Translations under genes and position numbers: made by a program
In this document: piece after piece, positions 8,708 through 14,681 of the stretch
How the letters are laid out: the number at the start of each line of letters is the position of its first letter
How positions within the stretch are numbered: position 1 is the first letter of the stretch
Notes under the pieces: generated by a model
The model's database searches: none
Told to the model about the DNA's origin: nothing
The model's input: the letters and a program-made list of their open reading frames with translations, nothing else
DNA from: JAGPUQ01 sp963708735
GTDB lineage: Bacteria > Pseudomonadota > Gammaproteobacteria > Pseudomonadales > Porticoccaceae
Assembly (NCBI GenBank): GCA_963708735.1
Contig: CAVPTW010000009.1
Location: forward strand, 14,372 to 78,371
DNA length: 64,000 bases
Reading direction: 5' to 3'

Positions 8708-9628
8708 TCAGCCGGGATGACTGGGCCCCGATGGTGCCCGGCGCCGCAGCCCGGCCCGGTCCAGCTCCCGGGGGATGATCTCGGCGGCCGCGCGGTAGCC
8801 CACCTCGATCAACTCGGCGGCGCGGTGGAATTCGTGAATCCCGCACAGGTTGCGGGGGATTTCCACCAAAACGTCCGGCGGATAGGCCGCCATCTTCTGG
8901 CGCGCGATGGTGCTCTGCATGGCGTCGAACGCCTGGGTGGCGATATCCAGCATCTGCCAACTCACCGGCACGGCGCTGCGCTGACGCACGCTGTCCACGA
9001 CACGGCGCAGATAGCCGCTCTCGCTGTCGGTACTGAGCGGCAGATCTTCCGCTGCGGGTGGCGCCAGCTGCACCTGGCCGCTGACATGGATGGCGATGGT
9101 GAGGTCGGTGTCATCGCTCAGTGTGGGCGCGATGGGCACCGGATTGAGGATGCCACCGTCCACCAGCAAGCTACCGTTGAGCCGGTAGGGCGGAAACAGC
9201 ACCGGGATCGCGATGGAGGCGCGGATCGCTTCCAGGAGCGGTCCGCGGGTGAGCCAGACTTCGCGCCCGCTCTCGATATTGGCGGCGACCGCGGTGAAGC
9301 GGATCGGCAGCGCCTCGATGGCGACATCGCCGATCAGGTCGCGCAGCAGTTCGGCCAGTTTGTCGCCGGCGATCAGCCCGGTGCGCGGCAAGGTGACATC
9401 GACCAGCCTGAGCAGGCCGCGCCGCGACTGCTTCACCAACCAGTGTTCGTAAGCGACGAGTTTGCCGGCCGCATGGAGACCGCCGATCAGCGCGCCGATG
9501 GAGCAGCCGGCGATGGAGTCGATCCGATAGCCTTCTTCCTCCAGCCAGCGGATGACGCCGATATGGGCGAGCCCGCGGGCGCCGCCACTGCCGAGCACAA
9601 GGGAAACACTGCGCCGGCTCGGGGGCAC
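8708..9628 (-). CDS. Patatin-like phospholipase (RssA-like)
   Basis: A 306-residue serine acyl hydrolase. The oxyanion loop GSGGARGLAHIG is near the N-terminus, the nucleophile elbow is GCSIG (serine near residue 42), and the catalytic Asp lies in the DGG motif near residue 177. These are the three patatin signatures, so activity is expected. The start is GTG at 9628, five bases after the stop of the phosphofructokinase gene, so the two are probably co-transcribed. Cytoplasmic RssA-type members have no known physiological substrate. Confidence 0.88.
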   Translation of the reverse strand: MPPSRRSVSLVLGSGGARGLAHIGVIRWLEEEGYRIDSIAGCSIGALIGGLHAAGKLVAYEHWLVKQSRRGLLRLVDVTLPRTGLIAGDKLAELLRDLIGDVAIEALPIRFTAVAANIESGREVWLTRGPLLEAIRASIAIPVLFPPYRLNGSLLVDGGILNPVPIAPTLSDDTDLTIAIHVSGQVQLAPPAAEDLPLSTDSESGYLRRVVDSVRQRSAVPVSWQMLDIATQAFDAMQSTIARQKMAAYPPDVLVEIPRNLCGIHEFHRAAELIEVGYRAAAEIIPRELDRAGLRRRAPSGPSHPG

Positions 9629-9633
9629 GGGGC

Positions 9634-10896
9634 TTAGACGATGAAGCGGGTTTTGAGCTTGCGCGGGACGAGCCTGTTGTCCGGTCGCGCGTAGCGGGGC
9701 ACCCCGTTGTGGTAGGGCGGGTAATCCTCGCCGGCGATCAGGGGCGCCAGGTATTCACGCGCGGCGGGCGTGATGCCAAAGCCGTCGCGAGTGATGAAGG
9801 CGCGCGGCATGGTGCGCTCCACGTTGGCGACCTTTTCCAGCGGCGCCTCGCCCAGGCTCCAGCTGTACTTGCTGCCCGACGCGCGCTCGATGGTGACCAT
9901 CACGCCGCTCTTGCCGGCCAGCGCGTACTCCACCCCGGCGCGGCCCACCGCGTAGGCCTGCTCGACATCGGTCGCCGAAGCGATATGGCGCGCCGCGCGT
10001 TGCAGGTAATCGGCCAGCGCCCAGTGGTATTTGTAGCCGAGCGCCTCCTTCACCAGGGTCGCCAGCGTCGGGGCCACACCGCCCAACTGCTTGTGGCCGA
10101 AGGCATCGGTGCCGCCGGCATCGGCGAGGAAAGTGCCGTCCGCGTAGCGGGTGCCCTCGGAGGCGACGATCACGCAGTAGCCGTTGCGCTTGACGGTGCG
10201 CTCGACCCGCGCCAGGAATTTGGCCCGGTCGAAGGCGATTTCCGGAAACAGAATGATGTGGGGCGGATCGCCGTCCCGTTCCGCGGCGAGTCCGCCCGCC
10301 GCCGCGATCCAGCCGGCGTGGCGTCCCATCACCTCCAGGATGAAGACCTTGGTCGAGGTCTCGCACATGGAGGCCACGTCCAGGCTGGCCTCGCGCGTCG
10401 CCACCGCAACGTATTTGGCCACCGAACCGAAGCCCGGGCAGCAATCCGTAAACGGCAGATCGTTGTCCACGGTCTTGGGAAGATGGATCGCCTGCAGCGG
10501 GTAACCATGGCTGTGCGCGAGCTGCGCCACCTTGAGGCAGGTGTCGGCGGAATCGCCGCCGCCGTTGTAAAGGAAATAGCCGATATTGTGGGCCTCGAAC
10601 ACGGCGAGCAGACGCTCGTACTGGGTATTGTCCACGGCCGGGTTCCTGAGCTTGTAGCGGCAGGACCCAAAGGCCCCGGACGGCGTGTGGCGCAGCGCCG
10701 CGATGGTTTTCGCGCTCTCCTTGCCGGTGTCGATCAACTCTTCACGTAATGCGCCCAGAATCCCGTTGCGCCCCGCATACACCGCGCCGATGTGGCGGCG
10801 GTTGGCGCGCGCGGTTTCGATCACGCCGCAGGCAGTGGCGTTGATCACCGCAGTGACGCCGCCGGACTGGGCATAGAAAAGGTTGCGTTTGGTCAT
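9634..10896 (-). CDS. pfp: PPi-dependent 6-phosphofructokinase
   Basis: Phosphorylates fructose 6-phosphate reversibly with pyrophosphate as donor. Two specificity positions point to PPi rather than ATP. The glycine-rich loop reads GGGDS (ATP enzymes have GGDGS), and the substrate loop reads PKTVDND, where ATP enzymes have PGT. The later conserved EVMGRHAGW motif is present. At 420 residues it matches the bacterial PPi group. It lies directly downstream of the cassette array and upstream of the patatin gene on the same strand. Confidence 0.9.
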   Translation of the reverse strand: MTKRNLFYAQSGGVTAVINATACGVIETARANRRHIGAVYAGRNGILGALREELIDTGKESAKTIAALRHTPSGAFGSCRYKLRNPAVDNTQYERLLAVFEAHNIGYFLYNGGGDSADTCLKVAQLAHSHGYPLQAIHLPKTVDNDLPFTDCCPGFGSVAKYVAVATREASLDVASMCETSTKVFILEVMGRHAGWIAAAGGLAAERDGDPPHIILFPEIAFDRAKFLARVERTVKRNGYCVIVASEGTRYADGTFLADAGGTDAFGHKQLGGVAPTLATLVKEALGYKYHWALADYLQRAARHIASATDVEQAYAVGRAGVEYALAGKSGVMVTIERASGSKYSWSLGEAPLEKVANVERTMPRAFITRDGFGITPAAREYLAPLIAGEDYPPYHNGVPRYARPDNRLVPRKLKTRFIV

Positions 10897-10997
10897 GACA
10901 TATCCCGTCTGGACGGCAGTGCTCAGGGACGCCGGATGATACTGGAATCACCCCCTGGCCGCATGACATGAAACCCAAGCACAGCGTTCGTCCGGCC

Positions 10998-11050
10998 GCC
11001 CAATCCCGGAGTTCAGCGCCACACACATCCGCTTGAACATGTGGTCAGGT
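10998..11050 (-). other. Integron attC site (3' of dimer-glycosylase cassette)
   Basis: Read on the - strand, an R''-like ACCTGAC, an L-box GTTCAAGCG, a short variable loop, the paired box CGCTGAAC and an R'-like ATTGGGC form an imperfect hairpin of 53 bases. The R' first base is A instead of the usual G. The stop codon of the preceding gene (11045-11047) lies in R''. This is the last attC before core genes resume. Confidence 0.7.
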
Positions 11051-11479
11051 GCCAACGCGCTCCCATTGCTCGACGTCGCCGGGGATGACGTGAAACAGTG
11101 GGTGGCACTCCGGTACGGCACAGCCCTGCCACTGAAGGTACAAAGGCCTGCTCCGGGCGGAAAGTTTGGTCAGCAGGTGCGCCCATTCGTACTGGACTTG
11201 CCCGCTCGTCACGGGAATCGTCGCCATCGACCTGCGCGGACCAACCTTGCTGCCATCAAAGCGATAGCCGCGAGCGACTGACTCGGCATGAATTTCGTGC
11301 AGGTATGCGTTGATCGCCGATCGCGGGGATCCCGTTGCCTGAAACCGCAGCAACTGCGGATGATGGCGATAGCCGGTCGTCTCACCGCGAAGCACCGCCT
11401 TGGCCAGCAGCGATTCACGCCACAGCGCAAGCAGGCCTTGGCGGTCCATGTAGCGAGGGTGAAGCGACCAAAGTCTCAT
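11045..11479 (-). CDS. Pyrimidine dimer DNA glycosylase / endonuclease V family
   Basis: A 144-residue protein of the family related to T4 endonuclease V (DenV), which excises UV-induced pyrimidine dimers. The family N-terminus MRLWSLHPRYMDRQGLLALW is clear, followed by a GYRHHPQLLRF block. Functional information in this family lies at the N-terminal amine and an acidic residue. The gene starts five bases after the attC core at 11484, with no visible ribosome-binding site. It ends inside the next attC, so it is an integron cassette gene. Expression would need read-through from an upstream cassette or a promoter not seen here. Confidence 0.82.
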   Translation of the reverse strand: MRLWSLHPRYMDRQGLLALWRESLLAKAVLRGETTGYRHHPQLLRFQATGSPRSAINAYLHEIHAESVARGYRFDGSKVGPRRSMATIPVTSGQVQYEWAHLLTKLSARSRPLYLQWQGCAVPECHPLFHVIPGDVEQWERVGT

Positions 11480-11483
11480 TGGG

Positions 11484-11549
11484 GCCTAATGGTCAGGTTC
11501 AGGCGCGGCGGCGCATTAGCGCCGACATCGGCTGGAACCGTTGTTAGGC
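11484..11549 (-). other. Integron attC site (3' of 412-residue cassette gene)
   Basis: A 66-base imperfect palindrome. Outer cores are GCCTAAC and ATTAGGC on the - strand (GCCTAAT and GTTAGGC on +). Inner boxes GGTTCC/GAACC and a terminal CGGCGC-TAAT-GCGCCG stem fold it. The upstream gene terminates inside the element (stop at 11516-11518), and the following gene starts at 11479. In gene orientation the R' core has A where G is expected at the crossover position. Confidence 0.78.
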
Positions 11550-12754
11550 ACTTGATGTCTATTGGCCTTGTTCATTTTTCCTACCTTTCTTGGAAACAGT
11601 TTTTCTAACTCTTCTTCAACAAAATGATGCGGCTTCCATCCTCCGATCAACTTATCAAGAACGAATGTATCGAAAAAGCCAAGCGCTACACCAATTGATG
11701 TTCCTAATCCTCCAGCGCCCATCAAATCCATACCAATCCCTGCCGCAGTAAAGATACCCCATCTCGTGGTTTTGACAGGCAACTTCTCCACCCACGTGTC
11801 CTCAATAACTGCGCGATAATAATTTTTGACTAGATCTTCATTGGCGGGCTGTTTTTCCAGCCATGCCCTGAATTTGTCCGCCCTTTCTAGCAAGCGAACA
11901 ACGTCAGCAAATGGCACTTTGCCAGAATTAACGTATTCTCTAATCGCGTGACCAGAATCGAGCGTTAAAGCGCCGAACGCCTCTATTTGCTTTTCACTCC
12001 TAAATCGCCTGTTCAGCACTGAGCTCAAGGTTTGAGCATGTATTTCTCGGCTCAAGAGGGATACTGCTACTTCCGAATCAAGTTGCGCCGCAAAATACAA
12101 CTCCTCTTGCGTTGCCTGGAAGAGCGACAACAAGTATGCGGAGGAGATTGAAGAATGCTCTTTAGGGACAGCGCGGTGGTATTCAGTATTCAGGCCCGTA
12201 AAATTGATATTCGTGTCAACAACGAAACCGTGGTTCTCGCGTTCAATGCGAAAGCGAATAGCTTCGTGTTGTTTGTACTGCGGTGCGACCGCACGGACTA
12301 TTGAGTTTACAGATGACTCAATGAGCTCAAAGTTTTCAAACGTGGATAGCACCGCTCGTAGATCAAAAAGGCCGTGATCAATAGGCTGAACAAATTTTGC
12401 AAATTGCCTTGATGCCAACCTATTTTGTGTCCTCTTGTAAAATTCCTCGGGCGGCACTTTATCGATGGTGTGCTGCGGTGATGAAAATGTAACGAAATTA
12501 TGGAGCGCCAAATGGCTTTGGCGTTCGATAGTCCGAACGGCCACTTGATCAGAGATATAGTAAAGCGTGATTCTTTTTGAGCGAACAAGATCAAGAAACA
12601 CAAAAGGCGGAATCTGCGTCAGTAGATACCTGATCGTACCCGTATTCGTAATTATGGAAACATGCCCGTAGAACAACAGCGCTTCCGCAATCGAACCAAC
12701 ATCGACTAGTGGACCGTAGCCCGTTTGGTTCTTGAAGATTATTCGGCTAAACAT
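11516..12754 (-). CDS. Unknown 412-residue cassette-borne protein
   Basis: No family recognised. The coding region is much lower in GC than the core genes around it, which points to transfer. The product is mixed alpha/beta in appearance, without a signal peptide. A Gly-rich hydrophobic patch near residues 350-380 (GIGMDLMGAGGLGTSIG) may contact a membrane. The last residues are encoded by the attC. The ATG at 12754 was chosen; an in-frame TTG at 12796, overlapping the attC core, would add 14 residues including four prolines from the C tract. The 14-base C tract ends five bases before the ATG, where a ribosome-binding site would be expected. Confidence 0.75.
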   Translation of the reverse strand: MFSRIIFKNQTGYGPLVDVGSIAEALLFYGHVSIITNTGTIRYLLTQIPPFVFLDLVRSKRITLYYISDQVAVRTIERQSHLALHNFVTFSSPQHTIDKVPPEEFYKRTQNRLASRQFAKFVQPIDHGLFDLRAVLSTFENFELIESSVNSIVRAVAPQYKQHEAIRFRIERENHGFVVDTNINFTGLNTEYHRAVPKEHSSISSAYLLSLFQATQEELYFAAQLDSEVAVSLLSREIHAQTLSSVLNRRFRSEKQIEAFGALTLDSGHAIREYVNSGKVPFADVVRLLERADKFRAWLEKQPANEDLVKNYYRAVIEDTWVEKLPVKTTRWGIFTAAGIGMDLMGAGGLGTSIGVALGFFDTFVLDKLIGGWKPHHFVEEELEKLFPRKVGKMNKANRHQVPNNGSSRCRR

Positions 12755-12759
12755 GACGC

Positions 12760-12773
12760 GGGGGGGGGGGGGG
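12760..12773. repeat. 14-base G:C homopolymer at a gene start
   Basis: Fourteen consecutive G on the + strand (C on the coding strand) lie between the attC core and the ATG of the 412-residue gene. Tracts this long are prone to slipped-strand change and would alter spacing or, for the TTG start, the reading frame. The exact length could also be a sequencing artefact. Confidence 0.8.
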
Positions 12774-12790
12774 ACTTGGAAGTGTTTTGT

Positions 12791-12853
12791 GCCCAACGTT
12801 CCGGCTCAGGCGCACGCGGCTTTATGCGCGTCGCCTGCAACCTGGGGTTAGAC
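12791..12853 (-). other. Integron attC site (3' of higA)
   Basis: A 63-base element with GTCTAAC as R'' and GTTGGGC as R' on the - strand, both matching the attC core consensus (RYYYAAC and GTTRRRY). The arms CAGGCG and CGCG pair with CGCG and CGCCTG around a short loop. The higA stop (12822-12824) falls inside it, and the downstream gene frame opens at its R' core. This is the best attC of the array. Confidence 0.82.
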
Positions 12854-13139
12854 AGCTCCACGGCCGGATCTTGGCAATGGCTGAACCGAGTGTGCGCTCT
12901 GCGACCTCAGTGTCGTGGGCGGCCTGGGCCCGCAACCAATAACCATTGGAGAGACCCAGATAGCGACACAGACGAAGGTCCGTATCTGCACTGATGGCAC
13001 GCTTGCCCATAACGATGGCGCCGATCCGCTGCGCAGGGACGCCAATCTCCTTGGCCAGGCGGTACTGGGTGATCCCCATGGGCTTGAGGAACTCCTCTGC
13101 GAGAAGTTCTCCCGGGGTGATGGGCTTGATTTTCCTCAT
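12822..13139 (-). CDS. higA: HigA-type antitoxin (XRE family)
   Basis: A 105-residue helix-turn-helix antitoxin. The family start KPITPGELLAEEFLKPMGITQ and the HTH core RLAKEIGVPAQRIGAIVMGKR are clear. It should bind HigB and repress its own operon. It begins 12 bases after higB, in the toxin-first order usual for higBA. The last dozen residues (around CRRRA) are encoded by the attC and replace the normal C-terminus. The pair sits in an integron cassette, where such modules are thought to stabilise the array. Confidence 0.9.
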   Translation of the reverse strand: MRKIKPITPGELLAEEFLKPMGITQYRLAKEIGVPAQRIGAIVMGKRAISADTDLRLCRYLGLSNGYWLRAQAAHDTEVAERTLGSAIAKIRPWSCLTPGCRRRA

Positions 13140-13151
13140 AACGTTTCCTCC

Positions 13152-13421
13152 TCAGTGGTAGTCCACAATCTCGACATCCGCCGCTCCGGACTGTGTCCAG
13201 CGAAAGCAGACTCGCCACTGATCATTGATGCGAATGCTGTGCTGGCCGGTTCTATCTCCACGAAGTGGTTCCAGGCGATTGCCAGGCGGGACCCGACGGT
13301 CTTCAAGGCGCCCGGCGATCTCCAGCTGACGCAGCTTGCGGCAAGCTACGGCCTCGATGTTCACGAAACGCCTCGCCCGATTCCGGGAGTTGGGTTTTTC
13401 TACAGTCTCGTTACTGACCAT
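13152..13421 (-). CDS. higB: HigB-type ribosome-dependent toxin
   Basis: An 89-residue RelE-superfamily toxin that would cleave mRNA on the ribosome. The conserved block PPGNRLEPLRGDRTGQHSIR, then INDQWRVCFRW and a final VDYH match the HigB family. The ATG at 13421 gives the normal length; the frame is open further upstream but antisense-like. It overlaps the end of the HNH gene by 11 bases, so translation may be coupled. Its partner higA follows directly. Confidence 0.9.
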   Translation of the reverse strand: MVSNETVEKPNSRNRARRFVNIEAVACRKLRQLEIAGRLEDRRVPPGNRLEPLRGDRTGQHSIRINDQWRVCFRWTQSGAADVEIVDYH

Positions 13422-13755
13422 TTTCGATTGCCTTCCTGACAATTGGCGCGACCGTGTCGGTGCTGATGCCCTTGGCCAAACAATACTTGGACTCCAGCCA
13501 CTCGGAGAGCCTCTTCTGGCCCTTGCTTGAGTTGCATCCGCAGCAGCACAGCGCGATGTTCTCCCTGGTGATGACGGAAGCATCGTTGATGATGTGCTCC
13601 CAGCTTGTTGCAGTCCTCCGCGAGACATTCGCCGGAGTAAAGGCAACGCCACAGTACACACAAACGCTATCTCGCTCTCGAACTTCCTGCTCCAGCCACG
13701 CCGGGATGTTCCAATTATTCGCCACCGCAGATCGAGGCTCCGTTACGCATAACAT
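13411..13755 (-). CDS. HNH endonuclease family protein
   Basis: A 114-residue protein with an HNH nuclease fold. It has a zinc CVYC pair, WEHI with the catalytic His, an Asn-centred NIALCCCGCN segment with the second Cys pair, and a KGQKRLSEWL tail. The N-terminal 25 residues carry no known targeting domain. It overlaps higB and starts within the degenerate attC-like element at 13747-13809 (the ATG overlaps the GTTATGC core). The HNH-higB-higA trio therefore looks like one cassette. The target is unknown; a defence or addiction role is possible but not shown. Confidence 0.8.
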   Translation of the reverse strand: MLCVTEPRSAVANNWNIPAWLEQEVRERDSVCVYCGVAFTPANVSRRTATSWEHIINDASVITRENIALCCCGCNSSKGQKRLSEWLESKYCLAKGISTDTVAPIVRKAIENGQ

Positions 13756-13809
13756 TGAGTATCTGGAAGGCTGAAATTTGGGTTATTCAGACCTTCCTTA
13801 GAGTTGGCC
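13747..13809 (-). other. Degenerate attC-like hairpin
   Basis: On the - strand, GGCCAAC and GTTATGC flank a hairpin in which GGAAGG-t-CTGAA pairs with TTCAG-c-CTTCC across a 10-base loop. The element lies six bases after the antitoxin stop and reaches the start of the HNH gene, as an attC should. Both core boxes deviate from consensus, so it may be inactive. Confidence 0.5.
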
Positions 13810-13814
13810 CGCAC

Positions 13815-14105
13815 TTACTTATGCGCTGGAGCAGCGTGCAGCTCTACACCAAGAGCACGGATCAACTTCAAGACGGTGTCATACCGTGGCTTTGCACCAG
13901 GAGCCAACGCCTTGTAAAGGCTCTCACGACCCAAACCAGTATCCTTGGCGAGCTGCGCCATACCTCTGGCCTTCGCGACATCGCTGATTGCTACAAGAAA
14001 CATATCTGGATTTTCGTCTTCAAGAGCCGCGTTCAGGTACGCCGCAATGACCTCTTCATTGTCGAGGTATTCGGCAGCATCAAACTGCGCAAGCTTCTTC
14101 TTCAT
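13815..14105 (-). CDS. Addiction-module antidote protein (HigA-like, second TA pair)
   Basis: A 96-residue antitoxin with the family N-terminus (FDAAEYLDNEEVIAAYLNAALE) followed by an HTH (MAQLAKDTGLGRESLYKALAP). It matches the short antidote family partnered with RelE/Gp49-like toxins. It follows its toxin by three bases and ends just before the attC-like element. It would neutralise the toxin and repress from the palindrome at 14416-14431. Confidence 0.88.
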   Translation of the reverse strand: MKKKLAQFDAAEYLDNEEVIAAYLNAALEDENPDMFLVAISDVAKARGMAQLAKDTGLGRESLYKALAPGAKPRYDTVLKLIRALGVELHAAPAHK

Positions 14106-14108
14106 GAC

Positions 14109-14405
14109 TCAACCCTCATAACTTTTGAGCAAGGTCTTGGCTTGCTTGATATCACGCTTCTGGGTGGACTTATCTCCGCCGCACAACAGCAGATAGGTAA
14201 CGTCTCCTTTTCGGGAGTAATAAACCCGGTAGCCCGGCCCACAATGGATTTTCATTTCTGAGATACCCTCCCCTACAGGTTCGCAGTCGCCAAAGTTCCC
14301 GGCTTCGGCAGAGCGAATACGCGCGATTATTCGGGCCTTGCCGACAGGATCACGCAAGGCCTTGAGCCAAGTGTCAAACTCCGGTGTGCGCCGAAATGAA
14401 TTCAT
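14109..14405 (-). CDS. RelE/ParE-type toxin (addiction-module killer protein)
   Basis: A 98-residue toxin of the family paired with the short antidote proteins. RRTPEFDTWLKALRD, the RIRSAEAGNFGD segment and the C-terminal GGDKSTQKRDIKQAK are characteristic. The likely action is mRNA cleavage at the ribosome. The ATG at 14405 was chosen to fit family length; an ATG three codons upstream (14414) is equally open. It is the first gene of the array in transcription order and has an operator-like palindrome immediately upstream. Confidence 0.87.
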   Translation of the reverse strand: MNSFRRTPEFDTWLKALRDPVGKARIIARIRSAEAGNFGDCEPVGEGISEMKIHCGPGYRVYYSRKGDVTYLLLCGGDKSTQKRDIKQAKTLLKSYEG

Positions 14406-14415
14406 GAAACGCATG

Positions 14416-14431
14416 GTATCCGTTCGGATAC
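14416..14431. promoter_or_regulatory. Palindromic operator of the toxin-antitoxin pair
   Basis: GTATCCG-TT-CGGATAC, a perfect 7-base inverted repeat with a 2-base spacer, ends just before the toxin start. Position and symmetry fit autoregulation by the HTH antitoxin. Confidence 0.6.
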
Positions 14432-14681
14432 ACAAATGCCAGGCACCACCGATGCCTGCCGCCGCGCAATTCCGGACCATTGCCGTATGGCTCGCATGGC
14501 CTCCCGAACCCGCCCTTGGCCAGCGCAAAAAGCGCAGGCGCCGGTGGCCGGCAAGCGCTTACTCCGACCCGACCCCATTGCGCTGACTCCTGTTCCGGTC
14601 ACGCGCCTTGCTATGATTCGCCGCTCCCGCGGGAGCTTGCTTGCCCGGACAACCACAACGAAATCGACAGGGGACCACGCC

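Larger units (their letters stand above)
10998..14431 (-). mobile_element. Integron gene-cassette array without integrase (CALIN)
   Basis: A run of short accessory genes, all on the - strand, separated by attC-like imperfect palindromes at 10998-11050, 11484-11549 and 12791-12853, with a degenerate candidate at 13747-13809. The stop codons of the dimer-glycosylase gene, the 412-residue gene and higA lie inside the attC that follows each of them. The gene after an attC starts within a few bases of its R' core. Contents (glycosylase, unknown protein, HNH plus higBA, second toxin-antitoxin pair) are typical cassette cargo. No intI or attI was found in the window. The outer border near 14431 is approximate. 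Confidence 0.8.

Noticed and set aside
8631..8960. N-terminal extension of the 77-residue protein.
   Set aside because: It runs through the end of the patatin gene in another frame and has no ribosome-binding site or plausible N-terminus.
14436..14681. Extension of the 375-residue protein to 14436.
   Set aside because: The extra residues are Arg/Pro-rich shadow translation, and the ATG at 14682 has better spacing from GGGGA.
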